From Hortaea werneckii (taxonomy: Eukaryota > Ascomycota > Dothideomycetes > Mycosphaerellales > Teratosphaeriaceae), in contig JBAOKB010000163.1 in the NCBI GenBank assembly GCA_037044905.1, positions 1 to 64,000 of the forward strand: a DNA stretch of 64,000 nt. Reading direction: 5' to 3'. The notes below the pieces were generated by a model. It worked only from the letters and a program-made list of their open reading frames with translations, had not been told where the DNA came from and searched no databases. Shown here one piece after another: positions 11,153 through 22,462 of this stretch; position 1 is the first letter of the stretch, and the number at the start of each line of letters is the position of its first letter. The position numbers and the translations under genes were made by a program.

Positions 11153-11164
11153 CTACCTAGGTAG
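11153..11164. promoter_or_regulatory. Palindrome CTACCTAGGTAG
   Basis: Perfect 12-base palindrome about 360 bases ahead of the PFK26-type start codon, sharing its core with 5812-5821. Possible upstream element; no factor is assigned. Confidence 0.25.
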
Positions 11165-11523
11165 GTATCAACTGCTATAGCCTCGACCATACCTCCTCTG
11201 CACACCAAACACGCGACCGCCAACGGCGGAGGCTACAATACTACCTACACAGTGGGTAATCATCCAGGCGACAGACAATCTGTCTCAATATCTAGGTTGC
11301 CACCTGCATACTAGTACTGTACAGTGCAAAGTGCAGTAGCGCGACGCTTGCCTTGCAGCCTTAACCGCGTCGGCGGACCGCGAGCCCTTAACCCCACCCG
11401 CTCGTAGTAATCGCCGCCCGACAGCGGAAGGCGGAAGCTTGTTGCATCACAGTGCGAGAAACATTTCTGACTAGCTGCCTCCACATCTGCACTGCACTGC
11501 CTGCCTACCCGCCCACGCGAGGA

Positions 11524-14180
11524 ATGAGCTCGACAGTATGGCCAACTACTCCCGTCACTCCCGCCACTGCATCCACTCTCCTCTCTAGGAATCCGAGCAG
11601 GAGCGACAGCATCAGCCCGAGCGACAGCGGCAGCGCCATCTTCGACTTCGGTGCCACATCGCCTAACATCCACTTCGCCGGCAAGTGTTCTTGCGTCACC
11701 CCCGACAACTCCCACCTGGGCAACTTCCGCCGTCGGCACAGTAGCCTTGCAAACAGTCCCATGATGTCGGCCGCCGAGAGTGGCAAAGTGAATGGTGGCA
11801 ACCTCGAGCCGCTCGAACCGAGAAGGAGCAGCGATGAGCTGAGAGTGGATGAGCTACGGAACCATTTAGACAAAACCCTCTCCTCAGACAGCAGACAGCC
11901 TCAGGAAGAAGGCGACGGCATCAGCGCTCGGCAGTTTGAGCCGGCGCCGGAGGAGGGTGTTGGTGAGTCAAGCGAACAACGTAGAAAAGGGGCGCCGCAC
12001 ATGCGCGAGGGCTCACTGGCCATGGCGATAACGGCAGACTTCCAGAAGGTACTGGCGCCAGCGTTGCCTTGAACTACACTCCCTCCACTACCGCACCTGG
12101 CAGCCCAGAATCCAAAGGCAGCGATTACTTCCCAGAACAGAGCGAACCGCCGCAGAAACCCGCCCCTCTACCGACACCTCTGAGGCAAAACTCCGGGACC
12201 TCGACACCGCGTGTGCGACCGACGACATTGGATATCCCCGGTCTGACCAAGAGCAAGGTGTCGCCGGATGGTAGGATTGCGTCACGAGATGTGGGCGCGA
12301 AGCTGGTCATCGTCATGGTCGGCTTGCCGGCAAGAGGGAAGAGCTACATTACGAAGAAGCTGGCTCGTTATCTGAACTGGCTCCAACACGACACCACCAT
12401 CTTCAATGTTGGCGAGCGAAGGCGCGTCGCAGCTGGAGGGCCCAATTCACTTGAGAAGACCAAAAGTCAGGAATTGCGTGAGGCTGGGCACAGACCGTCT
12501 GTCGCTGCTGCTCAGCAGCCTGGTCTGCTCGACCACACGTTGTCTAACACGCAGGGTCAAGCGAATCAATCCGAGAATCCTTCCTCCGTTGCCCAAATCG
12601 TACTTAACGGCGAGACCAAACTCGAGGCGCCCACCACTTCCGACCAACCTCAGCCTTCTGAAGGCTCCGCCGATGCGCTCACGCGTGTAAAGACAGGCCA
12701 CAGAAAGGTCGAAGGCAGGAAGCTTAGCATGCCAGACATGGGCGAGCCAAAGAGTCCGCTGAAGCAAGATCCTGACGAGAAGTCAAATGAAGGAACGCAA
12801 GAGCCGGAGGACGAGAATCAGGAGCACAACGCTGCATTCTTTGACCCAAACAACAAGAAAGCGTCCGCTATTCGAGAACAAGTTGCGCGAGAGACGTTGG
12901 ACGAGCTTTTGGATTACATTATGAACAAGGGTGGCAGTGTCGGGATTTTGGATGCCACCAATTCCACGATGGAACGGCGAAAGATGATCATGGATCAGAT
13001 CCGTGAAAAGGCCGGACCAGAGCTGAACGTGTTGTTCTTGGAGAGCACATGTGTCGATCAGGATTTGCTGGAGAGCAACATGCGCTTGAAATTGAAAGGG
13101 CCAGATTACAAGGACATGGATCCGACAGTCGCACTCGAGGATTTCAGACAAAGGGTGCAGGTGTATGAGAAGGCGTACGTGCCTCTGGGTGAATATGAAG
13201 AGAAGAACAACATGCCTTACATCCAAATGATCGATGTGGGACGCAAGATCATATCCCATCAGATCAAGGGCTTTTTGAGCGCTCAAGCAAATTACTACCT
13301 CCTCAACTTTAACTTGGCCCCAAGACAGATATGGATTACAAGGCATGGTCTAAGTCAAGACAACATTTCTGGCAAGATAGGCGGAGACTCCGATTTAGCG
13401 CCAGAAGGTAATCAGTACGCACGAAGCCTTGCCCGGTTCATTGACCAGAAGAGGCGTGAGTGGGACATGAAGCAATATGAGAGCTTGAAGAACGACTCAC
13501 TTCCCACCTCAGCCAGGTGACTCAACGCCACCCAACCCTTACTACAGCCCGACGTCTGAGCGCGCACCCGGGCCGGTCAAACAGGAAGAGAAGCTCAACA
13601 AGCCTATGAGCGGAACGCTTCACCCCAAGTACAACCGGAGGATGTGCCTGGATACGAGCCAAAATCGTTCTGTGTTTGGACGAGTATGCTCAAGCGCAGC
13701 ATCCAGACCGCACAGTATTTTTCCGAAGAGGAATACGATACCAAGCAGATGCGTATGCTGGACGAGTTGAATGCCGGTGTTATGGAGGGCTTGACCTACT
13801 CTTGCATTTCTACTCAATTCCCAGATGAATTCAAGTCACGAAAGCAGGATAAGCTTCATTATCGCTACCCTGGACCAGGCGGTGAGGGATATCTCGACAT
13901 CATCAACCGTTTGCGTCCTGTCATTGTCGAGCTGGAGCGTATGACCGACCACGTCTTGCTTGTTGGCCATCGCTCGGTCGCACGTGTCCTTCTCGCCTAT
14001 TTCCGCGGACTCAAGCGTGAGGAAGTCGCCGATCTGGACGTGCCGCTTGGCATGCTCGACTGCCTCGAGCCGAAGCCATATGGCGTCGACTTCAAGGCTT
14101 TCAGATGGGACAAATCGGCCGAGTGGTTCTACGAGGTTCCGGACTTTCAGCTTAAACGGGCAGAGGATGATATGCAGTAG
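11524..14180 (+). CDS. 6-phosphofructo-2-kinase / fructose-2,6-bisphosphatase, PFK26 type
   Basis: Bifunctional enzyme controlling fructose 2,6-bisphosphate, the activator of glycolysis. Model: exons 11524-11962, 12046-13455 and 13585-14180, 814 residues. Intron 1 (83 bases, GTGAGT to TTCCAG) joins the Ser/Pro-rich N-terminus to EGTGASVALNYTPST. The kinase P-loop is GLPARGKSY, followed by YLNWLQHDTTIFNVGERRR, then an unusually long insertion of about 130 Lys/Glu-rich residues before FFDPNN. Later come ATNSTMERRK and DPTVALEDFRQR. The phosphatase half has RHGLSQDN (catalytic His kept, unlike yeast Pfk26), MLDELNAGVMEGLTY, YRYPGPGGEGYLD and VGHRSVARVLLAYF. Intron 2 (129 bases, GTGAGT to AAACAG) is the only way I found to keep the frame, but it removes the linker text THFPPQPGDSTPPNP, which resembles the conserved linker of this family. 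In the literal sequence that linker sits out of frame. See findings. Product certain, exact model not. Confidence 0.85.
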
Positions 14181-15219
14181 GAATGTGAAACTCCTGACTG
14201 CCCGAATGGCTGTGACATGGTCCGCAGGATTGCCAGCGCTCCCGACATGGTCGCTGTGGAGCGCAAAGAGAACCGCAAGGGTACGCGAGTGAGGTTTGAA
14301 GTTCAGAGTAGCAGCGAAGAAGAATCTCTTGGGAAGAGGAGGGACTCTTTGCACACGAGTTGATTTTGCTTCGAGGCGTTTCAATGGATTGCGAAGAGGT
14401 CTGTTTGGCAGGCACAGCTTAGACGATGACGATTTTCCAACGTGGACAGCACGACGATGCGGAGCTCCTCGTTCACGTACGACTACTGATTTCGACTTGC
14501 TTACGAAGAATGGGAACATGCTCGGCTTTCGGCGTGACAACAAAAATGGGAACGGGCATAGCGATGGAGCCCAGTCATTTCCCATTACTAGCATGGAGTT
14601 CCGGGAGGCAAGGGGTAGTGGCGTTTCTTTTCTGATTATTACAATTGCTTTTTCTTATTCTCGACGGAAGTCTTTGGCTTGGAGGACATAGCTTGAACTT
14701 CTGTACCTTACGTGCATCATCCCTGCTTGCTCATGGCGGTAATGTCGATTCTGACTTGCAGTATAGAAATGGGAAGGAGTGCTGGCTATTAGATGTAAAA
14801 GATTTTGATGACATTGTTCTTCTTGCGGGTGTCCGTCGCTTCTTTGGTTTTGAATGTCAAGTCGAATCCATGATACCTGTCCAAGATTCATTCAATCTGT
14901 CTACAACTGCGACGAAACCAAGCGCAGATCAGTCGTCACCGTTATGCTCGAATGTGCAAGTTTAAGCCTGGTCGGACGATGCTAGCTATTGTGCCGAGCA
15001 AAAATAACTATGCGTAGCAAATTGTAGCTTAAGCTATTTAGAAACGAATGCAATTTCAAGAGGTCTAATTAATGTAAAGAAGGAGAGACTGAATATGATA
15101 AACATGCTGTATGCTCCTATGATGTGGCCATGCTTGGGTAACACCCATACCTCGGATCGCTCGCGTCGTATCCAATGCACTGCCAGCACGTCAGGATGTT
15201 GTTGGATTCATCTCCTGCT
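14181..15219. other. 3' intergenic region between convergent genes
   Basis: Lies between the ends of the PFK26-type gene (plus) and the BBE-like oxidase (minus). No coding evidence beyond short frames. Bases 15191-15219 carry the out-of-frame conserved tail of the oxidase gene. Confidence 0.5.
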
Positions 15220-16993
15220 TCAAGCTAAGCAGCCTGTCGTAGTTCTCTGGCCCCAGAACACCTGCTCGTGGTTGTCCTGGAAAGTGTCGGCCTCGTTTTG
15301 GTAGACGCCGGAGTCTGGTGCGACGCCAGCTAAGATATTGGCTACTTCGTGAGCCGTGCCGAAAGCCCGGTTGATGGTCGACTGGTTCGGTGAGTTGTTG
15401 AAGGTGATGGCGCCGAGAATGTGCCAGTTCGCTTGGCGCCAGGCCGGAGTGATGGAGGCTGGGACGGTGTCGTTGTCCGGGTAAGAAGATGGAGCGGTGA
15501 CCAGAATTTGCAGCGGTGGGCCGTACGTGAGAGCTCGAGGGTCGAGTTGGTTCGATGTCAAGGAGAGAGGTGTCACCTTGTCAGAGATCTCGGTGAGCGC
15601 ATTGATGAGGTTTTGGCGACCGTCGTCGCTGGTAAAGACATACTTGGGAATCAGACGGCTGCCAAGTGCAATGCCTAAGCCGACTTCTTCATCGTTCGGC
15701 AGAATGTAATCATTGAATGCCTCGAACCAGCTGTGAGCAGTACTGACTTCATTGTTGATAGCCAAATTGCCCAGCGATGACGCGTAATCTGTCAATGGCT
15801 TCATGCTCTCTTTCGCCTCCTCGTTGGTAAGCTTTGGAGTGACGAGGACCAGACCGCTGGAAAGCTGACTCCTTGCACCCGGTGCGATATAGCCACCCCA
15901 TCCTTCCGTCGCCCATTTCTCACCGTTCTCGACGCAAATAGTGACGAACTTCTCGATGCTCTCCAGATCAAGGGAGGCAAAGCGGATGTAGGCAACCTGT
16001 AGTGTCACCCTCGGATGAGCAGTTGTAGTAATCTCCATGTTCACACCGAAGGTGGATCCACCACCGCCACGCAAAGCGTAGAAGACATCCTGGTTCTGAC
16101 ACCTGTTTGCAGTTACGCAGGTTCCATTTGGTAGTACGGCCCTGATCTGGAGGACATTGTCGACGCCCATCCCGAGTGTATTGGAGAGCGCACCGTGGCC
16201 TCCTGCAGCAAGCCAGCCACCCCCAGCTCCGACTGTCCTTGAGGAACCGCCGACGATGGTGATGTTGTTGTCTTCAGCGAACTGATAGAGACCGAGGAAG
16301 CCTTGACCAGCGCCATAAGTCACACCGTCAGCGGCTGGCTCAGAGCAGCCTTCAGGGATGAAATCCCTCTCGAGAGTGAGGTCTGGTTGGATGTTATGAG
16401 TCCACAAGGCGAGAGCATCTGGTGCGGATGAGCGGCCACGGTAATCGTGACCCGAGTTCTTGATCACTAATGGAACGCCAGTATCCTCGGCGAATTTGAG
16501 ACCAGCCTGGACGTCGGAGACTCCCTCCACATCGATGTAGTATGAGGGGACACTGCCTTGATGGCATTGTTGGCCTAAAGTGTAGAGAGGGTTAGAGGGC
16601 AGCGTGAAGTCAAGTCCGCAATCGTTGGCGTTCTTCTGGCAAAACCCCCAATTTGCGTTTTGGTAGCCTCCAAAGTTGTCCGCTATGTAACTGTCCAATG
16701 TCAGCCGATGGACAGTTGGCTAGGAACGCAACCTCTCGATTGTTGGCATACAGATCCGTCGTATATCCTTGCTGCACGTCGGTGCATTCGCTAGAAAGCG
16801 GATCTTCGAAACATGGTTTGGCTATAGGGAAGCCTACGGCAAGACGCCCACCCACAGACTCATTGAGCGATCTCCACTGTTCAGAAGTGATTGAAGAAAT
16901 TGGAACAGACTGCCTCTTGTTCAGTGGGACCGTCACGCCGATGGCAGTCGACACTGCTAGAGAAAGGAGAGAAGAAAAACGAATGAAAGTCAT
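15220..16993 (-). CDS. Secreted FAD-linked oxidase, berberine-bridge-enzyme type
   Basis: PCMH/BBE-type oxidase, oxidising an alcohol, sugar or alkaloid-like substrate with O2; substrate unknown. Exons 16993-16752 and 16690-15220 (570 residues). The 61-base intron (GTATGC to GGACAG, CTGAC branch) joins GYTTDL to YIADNFGGYQNANW. Signal peptide about residues 1-20. FAD domain: VPLVIKNSGHDYRGRS with the His expected to bind FAD covalently, then GAGQGFLGLYQFAEDN and GGGWLAAGGHGALS, where the Cys of doubly bound enzymes is absent, so attachment is probably by His alone. The BBE C-terminal segment is Y-x-NEAD. The literal frame ends in WGQRTTTGCLA at 15220. One added G in the run of four (plus CCCC at 15251-15254) would give the family-like tail PENYDRLLSLKQEMNP, ending at 15191. 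So the last 15 or so residues are either truly lost or mis-sequenced. It stands alone, without cluster genes. Confidence 0.88.
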
Positions 16994-19270
16994 GATGACG
17001 GTCTTGGAAGGAGACCCAGGAACGCGGGTAGTAGAGAGCGGAGCGAGTTGATCCTATTATATTGAGAATCCCGTGTCAGATCTGGGCTGAGAGATTGCCT
17101 CTTTTGCCGGAGCAGTCTGCCGTTTCGACTTCAGCCGTGGAGAATAACGCGGTTTTGCACACCATCTGGGTCTATTTCAAATCTTTGCAGCAAGTCCAGT
17201 GCACGATAAGCTAATTTGACGTAGGGGGGGAGGCAGTATGACCTATTGAAATTTTTCCTCCTACGCCAATGATCGACTGTAGGACGTGGTCATTTCTAAA
17301 TGTCTCGGTGCGGTAGTCGTTTACGGTCTGTGCAGGAGCAAGATGAACTAGGGGTGGCCCATCCACATGGCGCGCGGCGGTCATCTTGCAGTGAGAATCT
17401 GGCATCACGTCGAGTGGACGGCAAGAGACATGTGTAGTGCGAATGCCACATGAAGTAAGCGCGATATTCTACACACGCGGATGGAGGCCAAGAGCTCCTA
17501 GAGAATCGCGCAGCTGGAGGTAGAACTTCGGTGAGATTAAGATGGGTCCCACGGTGACCTCCTGGAGGCTGCTGGAGCGCGTGTGTGCCGTCGTTTTCTC
17601 CAGCGCGAGCACGGTTCATGTACATCGTTACCATATATGTACCGCCTTCCTCTGTTCTTCTTCTGTTTCTTCCCCACGCGTGGCCGATACGGATCCACGG
17701 TCTCGAGCACAGGGAGGCGGATGGTGGGCGAAACGGCAGAAGATATCCCAAATTCAATGTGATGCGGAATCGCTTCCGTACTGCCTTCCCTTCTTGCTGT
17801 GTGTACCTGAGCTTGTTGAGATACAGCAGCTGCTATGTATACTCCGAGATGGCTAGGTTGGTCATCTCAGCATCGTTATGCGTTTTGTCTTTGGCAAGCC
17901 TGACATTGAGAAGCCTGTTGACGACATATAATTGACGACATATAATTAACGCCGCGCAAGATGGACGGCTACACAAAGGGCAATAATTTCCAGCCTACCA
18001 AGCAGAAGTCGAGTAGGATAAGGTACCTGATCTTTTGGAGAGTGGTGCTTAACAGACTCGCCAATTCACGCTGATGTCTTATGCCATGCTAGCTAGGCGA
18101 GACTGAGAGGCCCACACTAAGCGTTTGGCACACAAGTATGAAAAGTTGCGGATGACGGTTGGGACTTGGTGCGGTAACTATGCATCATTTTTGAACGAAT
18201 TACTGTCCAGCCTCTCGAGCGTCGAGCGTGAGCCTGATACGTTCGCAATATATGGCGAACATCAGATGCGAGGAAGTCTGTAGTGGTCAGCGGTGGTCGG
18301 AAGAGTAGTGGCCACGAGTGAAGACAGTTCGATTGATGAGGCGTCTATAGGTCGCTACCATTAACGTCAAAGCCACCGCTGATACAATGTCTTCGTCGGT
18401 AGATCAAGTGATGAAGCCTGTGTGGTTTATTGTGTTCGGATCGATTGTCCACACACGTGATGGAGAAGGATCATGTGAAGGCAAACAGCTACTGTATTAT
18501 GCACATGTCCCTGCGAGCCGTCTTGATGCTCGAGGCTGGTTTGCATACCAGACATGGTCAGATCCCTGGCGCATGACCAGAGAGACTTAGTATTGAGTCA
18601 TCACGCGGTTGCAGACAGCACCATGTATAAAGCCTAGAGCATTTCTTCCTCCCTCCTAGCTGCGGAATACAGTACTCGGAGGAAGACGGAACGGTGACGA
18701 AACCATTCACCTCACCGAACAGTCACGGAACCAGGTTCGGCAAGGCGGCGAAAAAATCAGATGTTGTAGAGCTTGACGGGGGTTTTCGTGGACAAGCTCC
18801 CCGCCAACATCACCCACGATTTTCCCGCCCGCATCATCGGGGCCGCCCAGATTTCACGGGGCTTGTGGCGTCACCACCTCTCCATTTGGGGGGGATTTGA
18901 AGCCCTTCAATCAAATGCGGGGGCGAGACCAGCCGCGGTCAATTACGCACCTTCAATAAAAATTTCAAAGCCACTCCTGGAGCTTGCAGCAAAGCTGGGA
19001 CACGCTCTCACCCCCCGGAGAGGACTAGTGATCGGTGCTTCACGTCAAAAACAGCTGGCGAGCACATGCACACACCCACTCCCGACCTTCACCTGCTTCT
19101 AGGCGGTCACTCCTTCATCCACACATATACAGACCACACTCTCTCAAACCGTCTTCACTCCTTTGGTCGCCCTTCCATTTGATGGGTGGCCCGATGGTGC
19201 TCAATGAATCGGCTTAACCCAACCGTCAAGCTATCCTTCAGTGCTTGGAAGGTGGTGCGTGGTGGCTGCG
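16994..19270. other. 2.3 kb intergenic region
   Basis: Upstream of both the minus-strand oxidase and the plus-strand OTU gene. I find no domain-bearing frame. There is an imperfectly extended tandem duplication of GACGACATATAATT at about 17921-17948. The TATTATATTGAG at about 17055 lies some 60 bases ahead of the oxidase start and could be its TATA element. A 5' exon of the OTU gene could lie just ahead of 19271, but none can be shown. Confidence 0.45.
17921..17948. repeat. Short tandem duplication (about 14 bases, twice)
   Basis: The unit GACGACATATAATT appears twice back to back, the second copy followed by AACG. Non-coding, AT-rich; probably a replication-slippage duplication. Confidence 0.6.
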
Positions 19271-20786
19271 ATGGGTGTGGACGAGTTCCCATTGCTCTCC
19301 GCCCTGGGCTTGTACGCTGCTGATATTCGCGGCGATGGTGAGTTAACCATCTGTTCTCTCACGATCACCCTGCTTCTTCACCACTCTCCTTTCGTCGCTG
19401 CCCGTTCTCCTGTTCCATTTATTACAAAAACATCCTGAGCTCACGTGTTGGGGTCGTGTCTCAGGCAACTGTCTCTTCAACGCTCTCTCCGACCAGATTT
19501 ACGGCCACCAGAATGAACACGCTGCCATCCGTTCGCGTGTCATCAACTACATGCGCGAGCATGGCGACTACTACAAACAGTTTATAGATGTCCACCCCGG
19601 CGGTGGCATCCGACGTAATCCAAAACGAAAAAATGCTGGCTCCTATTCCTCGCCCGCCAGCATCGTCCCTCCTTCCGAAGCCGAGATCGACCGCGTGTTT
19701 GAGAGCCACCTACAAAGCATGGCGAGAGGTGGGACGTGGGGCGATAATATGGAAATCACGGCCTTCGCCGCCGCGTTCGATGTCGACGTGAAGATTTACC
19801 AGAGAGACTTTGCCTACATGGTCACGGGTGGGGTGGACGAGACGAGCAAACCGGTCGCTCATATTGCATATCATGTCTGGGAACATTACTCGTCGATACG
19901 AAACCTCGACGGTCCTCACACTGGTCTGCCAGACGTTAGTGCCAAGGTCCTGTCACCAGAAGAGGAGGCCCGGCAGAAGCAAAGACTGGAGCAGACGCCT
20001 CACGTCTTGCCGTGGCAGGTCGACGTTGTGTCCAAGTCGTTGCCTTTCCTTGCAGACAAACCGACGATTAAGCGTGCGTTGGAAGCGGCAAAAGGCGACA
20101 TTAACACAGCCGTCTCGAATCTGATGGATGCTGAAGAGTACGGCAGTGCTTCATCACAGCCCGAAAGCTCTAGCGTCGAGCGTGACCACGACAGCGACGA
20201 TGACGCATTGAACGGGCCGAACAAGAAGCGGGATCGAAAGCTGAGCCGGTCAGCTCGACAAGGACCGCGTAGCACAGGAAGCAAGCACGCGTTGTCACAT
20301 CTGGAGAATTACGATGGCAGCCAAGAGTCAATAGGTAGCTACGCATCGGAAGCTTCGAGCGTGCTACCGAACGGCTCCCAGCAAAGCACCACTACCACAA
20401 CCCAAACCACCGAAACAGACGAGTCTGACGTCAGGCTCAAGCCGACAGCAGACGGAGAAAGCATCGAAGTAGCACGGTCACAATCTCCTGCAAAACCGCC
20501 CGTCCGGTTAAGACTTCTGCCTCCAAAACCGCCCCCTGATTATAAAGGTCCGCCGGGGAAGACATCCCAGCGACAACCTGGACCACGAATATCGGCTCGC
20601 GACCGGAAAGACATCAAGAAACAAGCTCAGAAAGCGGCACGCAAAGAGCGTCAACTGGCTGCTCAAACTGGTGGTGGTAGCAAGGAGACTACACCATCCT
20701 CACAAGCCGCCGCTGGAGTCGCTCTACGCCAGAAAGGTCTGACGGAGACGCCGCCGGTGGAGACGTTACGGACACTTTACATCTAA
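19271..20786 (+). CDS. OTU-domain deubiquitinase
   Basis: Ovarian-tumour cysteine protease that cuts ubiquitin chains. Exons 19271-19337 and 19465-20786 (462 residues). The 127-base intron (GTGAGT to TCTCAG) splits the active-site motif, and splicing rebuilds IRGDGNCLFNALSDQIYG, with the catalytic Asp-Gly-Asn-Cys. The second half of the site is HIAYHVWEHYSSIR with the catalytic His. The domain spans about residues 8-145. A UBA/CUE-like helical stretch follows (KSLPFLADKPTIKRALEAAK), which may hold ubiquitin. The C-terminal 200 residues are disordered and basic, ending in a Lys/Arg/Gln-rich helix (DRKDIKKQAQKAARKERQ). The start at 19271 is the only in-frame ATG after a stop at 19205, but it leaves a very short N-terminus (MGVDEFPLLSALGLY), so an extra 5' exon is possible. 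OTUD3-like by layout. Confidence 0.88.
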
Positions 20787-21598
20787 GCCGTCTGATTAAT
20801 GAACCGTCACTCCATCGTCGTGACAAGGTGTCCTCTCTCGTCAAATTCCATTTCACGGCCGGTCACACACAACGAAGCGCGACAACGAGATACCCCGTCC
20901 GCAACAGGCACAGAAGAAGATTAAGCATAGCGCAGGCAACGCCCCTCCCTGTTACAGAATCAGGGGATGGGGTTTCATTTTGACACAATGGGAGTTCAGA
21001 GCATAGCGGCGGCGTAAGATGGAGTTTTGTGCTTTTCAACTTGGGCAAAGAAGCATTTGGGATGGGTCCTCTGAACGGTTTCTTACTTTCTCTTTTTTTT
21101 TCAGACTTCTCTTTTGGATGAGAAGGATGATGAGAAAAGATGATGAGCATAGGTACTTACCTGGTAGAGCTCAGGCAGATGGTGAGCGCAGAAAATCATC
21201 ATCATGTCTGTCTGGGCAGTCCAAAGAAGGAGCGGCTGAGGGTTGATGAGATTCTTCACCTTTTTGAGTGTGTTTGATTGCTTCAAACTCCTCCTTCCTT
21301 ACGGTGGGCGAAGGGATGTTGCTTAGGCTCTTATGATCATCATATCGACAAAGTAGAAATAGAGTAGCCTTTAGACAAATGCAAAGGCTTAATACCTCGA
21401 ATGTTGCGTCCCAGATACAACTGAAGGATGAGGTCTGGGTTGTCGCTGGTGCAATATGTGGCTTCACATAGTCTCATTCATCTGCTCGACAGACCATCAT
21501 CTACAGCATGTTGAAGTCTAGCATGTAAGCATCTCACATCGTCTCTATGTATGTTTATAAGTCCAAGTATCGTCGACGCCTCCGTGGACAGGAATCAA
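20787..21598. other. Intergenic between convergent genes
   Basis: Between the 3' ends of the OTU gene and ribose-5-phosphate isomerase. Contains T-rich and A-rich stretches suited to 3' UTRs, and no supported coding region. Confidence 0.5.
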
Positions 21599-22462
21599 CT
21601 ACTTGATCAGTTCCGCAACGTCCTTGACATCACGCTTCAACACCTCGCCATCCTCCATACCAAAGTACACCGCCACCGGCTTCTGTCCGCCCGGCAACCC
21701 GGCCGCCTGCGCCTCATAACCGTTCATGCCGTGGAATAGCCCGACCTCAAGCACGCCGCTCATCTGCTTGATCCGCTCCGCCAGCGTGGTGATATCCCAC
21801 TGCCCATTCTTCCCGCTGCCGTCCATCCCGTTCTTCGCGTCCAGCGTCGTCAGCAACTTTGGGAATGGCGCGTCGATAATGTAGAACGATTGATCGGTCT
21901 GGATCGGTCCTGCCTTGGCTACGGTCTGTTCCCGAAGCTTGGGGTCCGTGGACCCAATGGCTTTCAACTCCTTCAGCACCGAGGCGTGCGCGATCGGCGC
22001 GACTTCAATGGGGATGGACGGCCACTGCGTGAGTAGTCGCTTCTGGTTCTTGCGGTAGTCGGCTATACACACGAACTTCTTGCTCCGGCACGCGACGAGC
22101 TTCTCCTGGAAGAGACATGCGCCGCCGCCTTTGATGCAGTTGAGTTCCTCGTCGACCTCGTCCGCCCCGTCGAAGCAGACGTCCATGACGCTGTCGCCTG
22201 GGAGGGAATCGAAGGCGATGGGGTTGAGGCCTGCGGACTCGATGACTTTCCGGCTGTTCCATCCCGTGGGCACGAACCAATTCATGTGGTTAGCCGGCGG
22301 CGGGTTCTTCTGCAGGTGGTCCTTGATGGCTTCGACGCCGTAGACGATGGTGCTGCCGGAGCCGATGCCGACGAAGCGCATGTCGGAGCGGAAGTGCTCT
22401 GCGACTGCGCGGTAGGCGGCTTTGCGCTTGGCTGATTCGACGGGAGATAGTTCGGCTGACAT
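21599..22462 (-). CDS. RKI1: Ribose-5-phosphate isomerase
   Basis: RpiA family: interconverts ribose 5-phosphate and ribulose 5-phosphate in the non-oxidative pentose phosphate pathway, cytosolic. A single exon from ATG 22462 gives 287 residues (MSAELSPVESAKRKAAYRAV). The open frame extends upstream but has no ATG, so the Ser/Thr-rich extension is not used. Motifs in order: FVGIGSGSTIVYGVEA (phosphate loop), MDVCFDGADEVDEELN with the catalytic Asp residues, and KGGGACLFQEKLVACRSKKF with the catalytic Lys and Glu. Near the end, in place of the usual NGLFVD-type text, is VLEVGLFHGMNGYEAQAAG, normal for fungal enzymes. The length matches the family. It is divergent with ULA1 across a 727-base gap. 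Confidence 0.96.
   Translation of the reverse strand: MSAELSPVESAKRKAAYRAVAEHFRSDMRFVGIGSGSTIVYGVEAIKDHLQKNPPPANHMNWFVPTGWNSRKVIESAGLNPIAFDSLPGDSVMDVCFDGADEVDEELNCIKGGGACLFQEKLVACRSKKFVCIADYRKNQKRLLTQWPSIPIEVAPIAHASVLKELKAIGSTDPKLREQTVAKAGPIQTDQSFYIIDAPFPKLLTTLDAKNGMDGSGKNGQWDITTLAERIKQMSGVLEVGLFHGMNGYEAQAAGLPGGQKPVAVYFGMEDGEVLKRDVKDVAELIK

Larger units (their letters stand above)
9711..11523. other. Long intergenic region upstream of the PFK26-type gene
   Basis: About 1.8 kb with no supported gene. It holds two TCACGTGA palindromes near 9.87 and 9.92 kb within a stretch rich in GTGAAG, a CTACCTAGGTAG palindrome at 11153-11164, and pyrimidine-rich DNA close to the start at 11524 that probably forms a long 5' leader. 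Short frames on both strands show no domains. Confidence 0.5.

Noticed and set aside
11963..12072. Frameshift in the N-terminus of the PFK26-type gene
   Set aside because: An 83-base intron with GTGAGT donor and TTCCAG acceptor restores the frame exactly, so no indel is needed here.
12783..13346. 187-codon minus-strand frame inside the PFK26-type gene
   Set aside because: Antisense shadow of a conserved kinase domain.
16691..16751. Apparent frame break near the oxidase N-terminus
   Set aside because: Explained by a 61-base intron with GTATGC donor, CTGAC branch and ACAG acceptor that restores family text.
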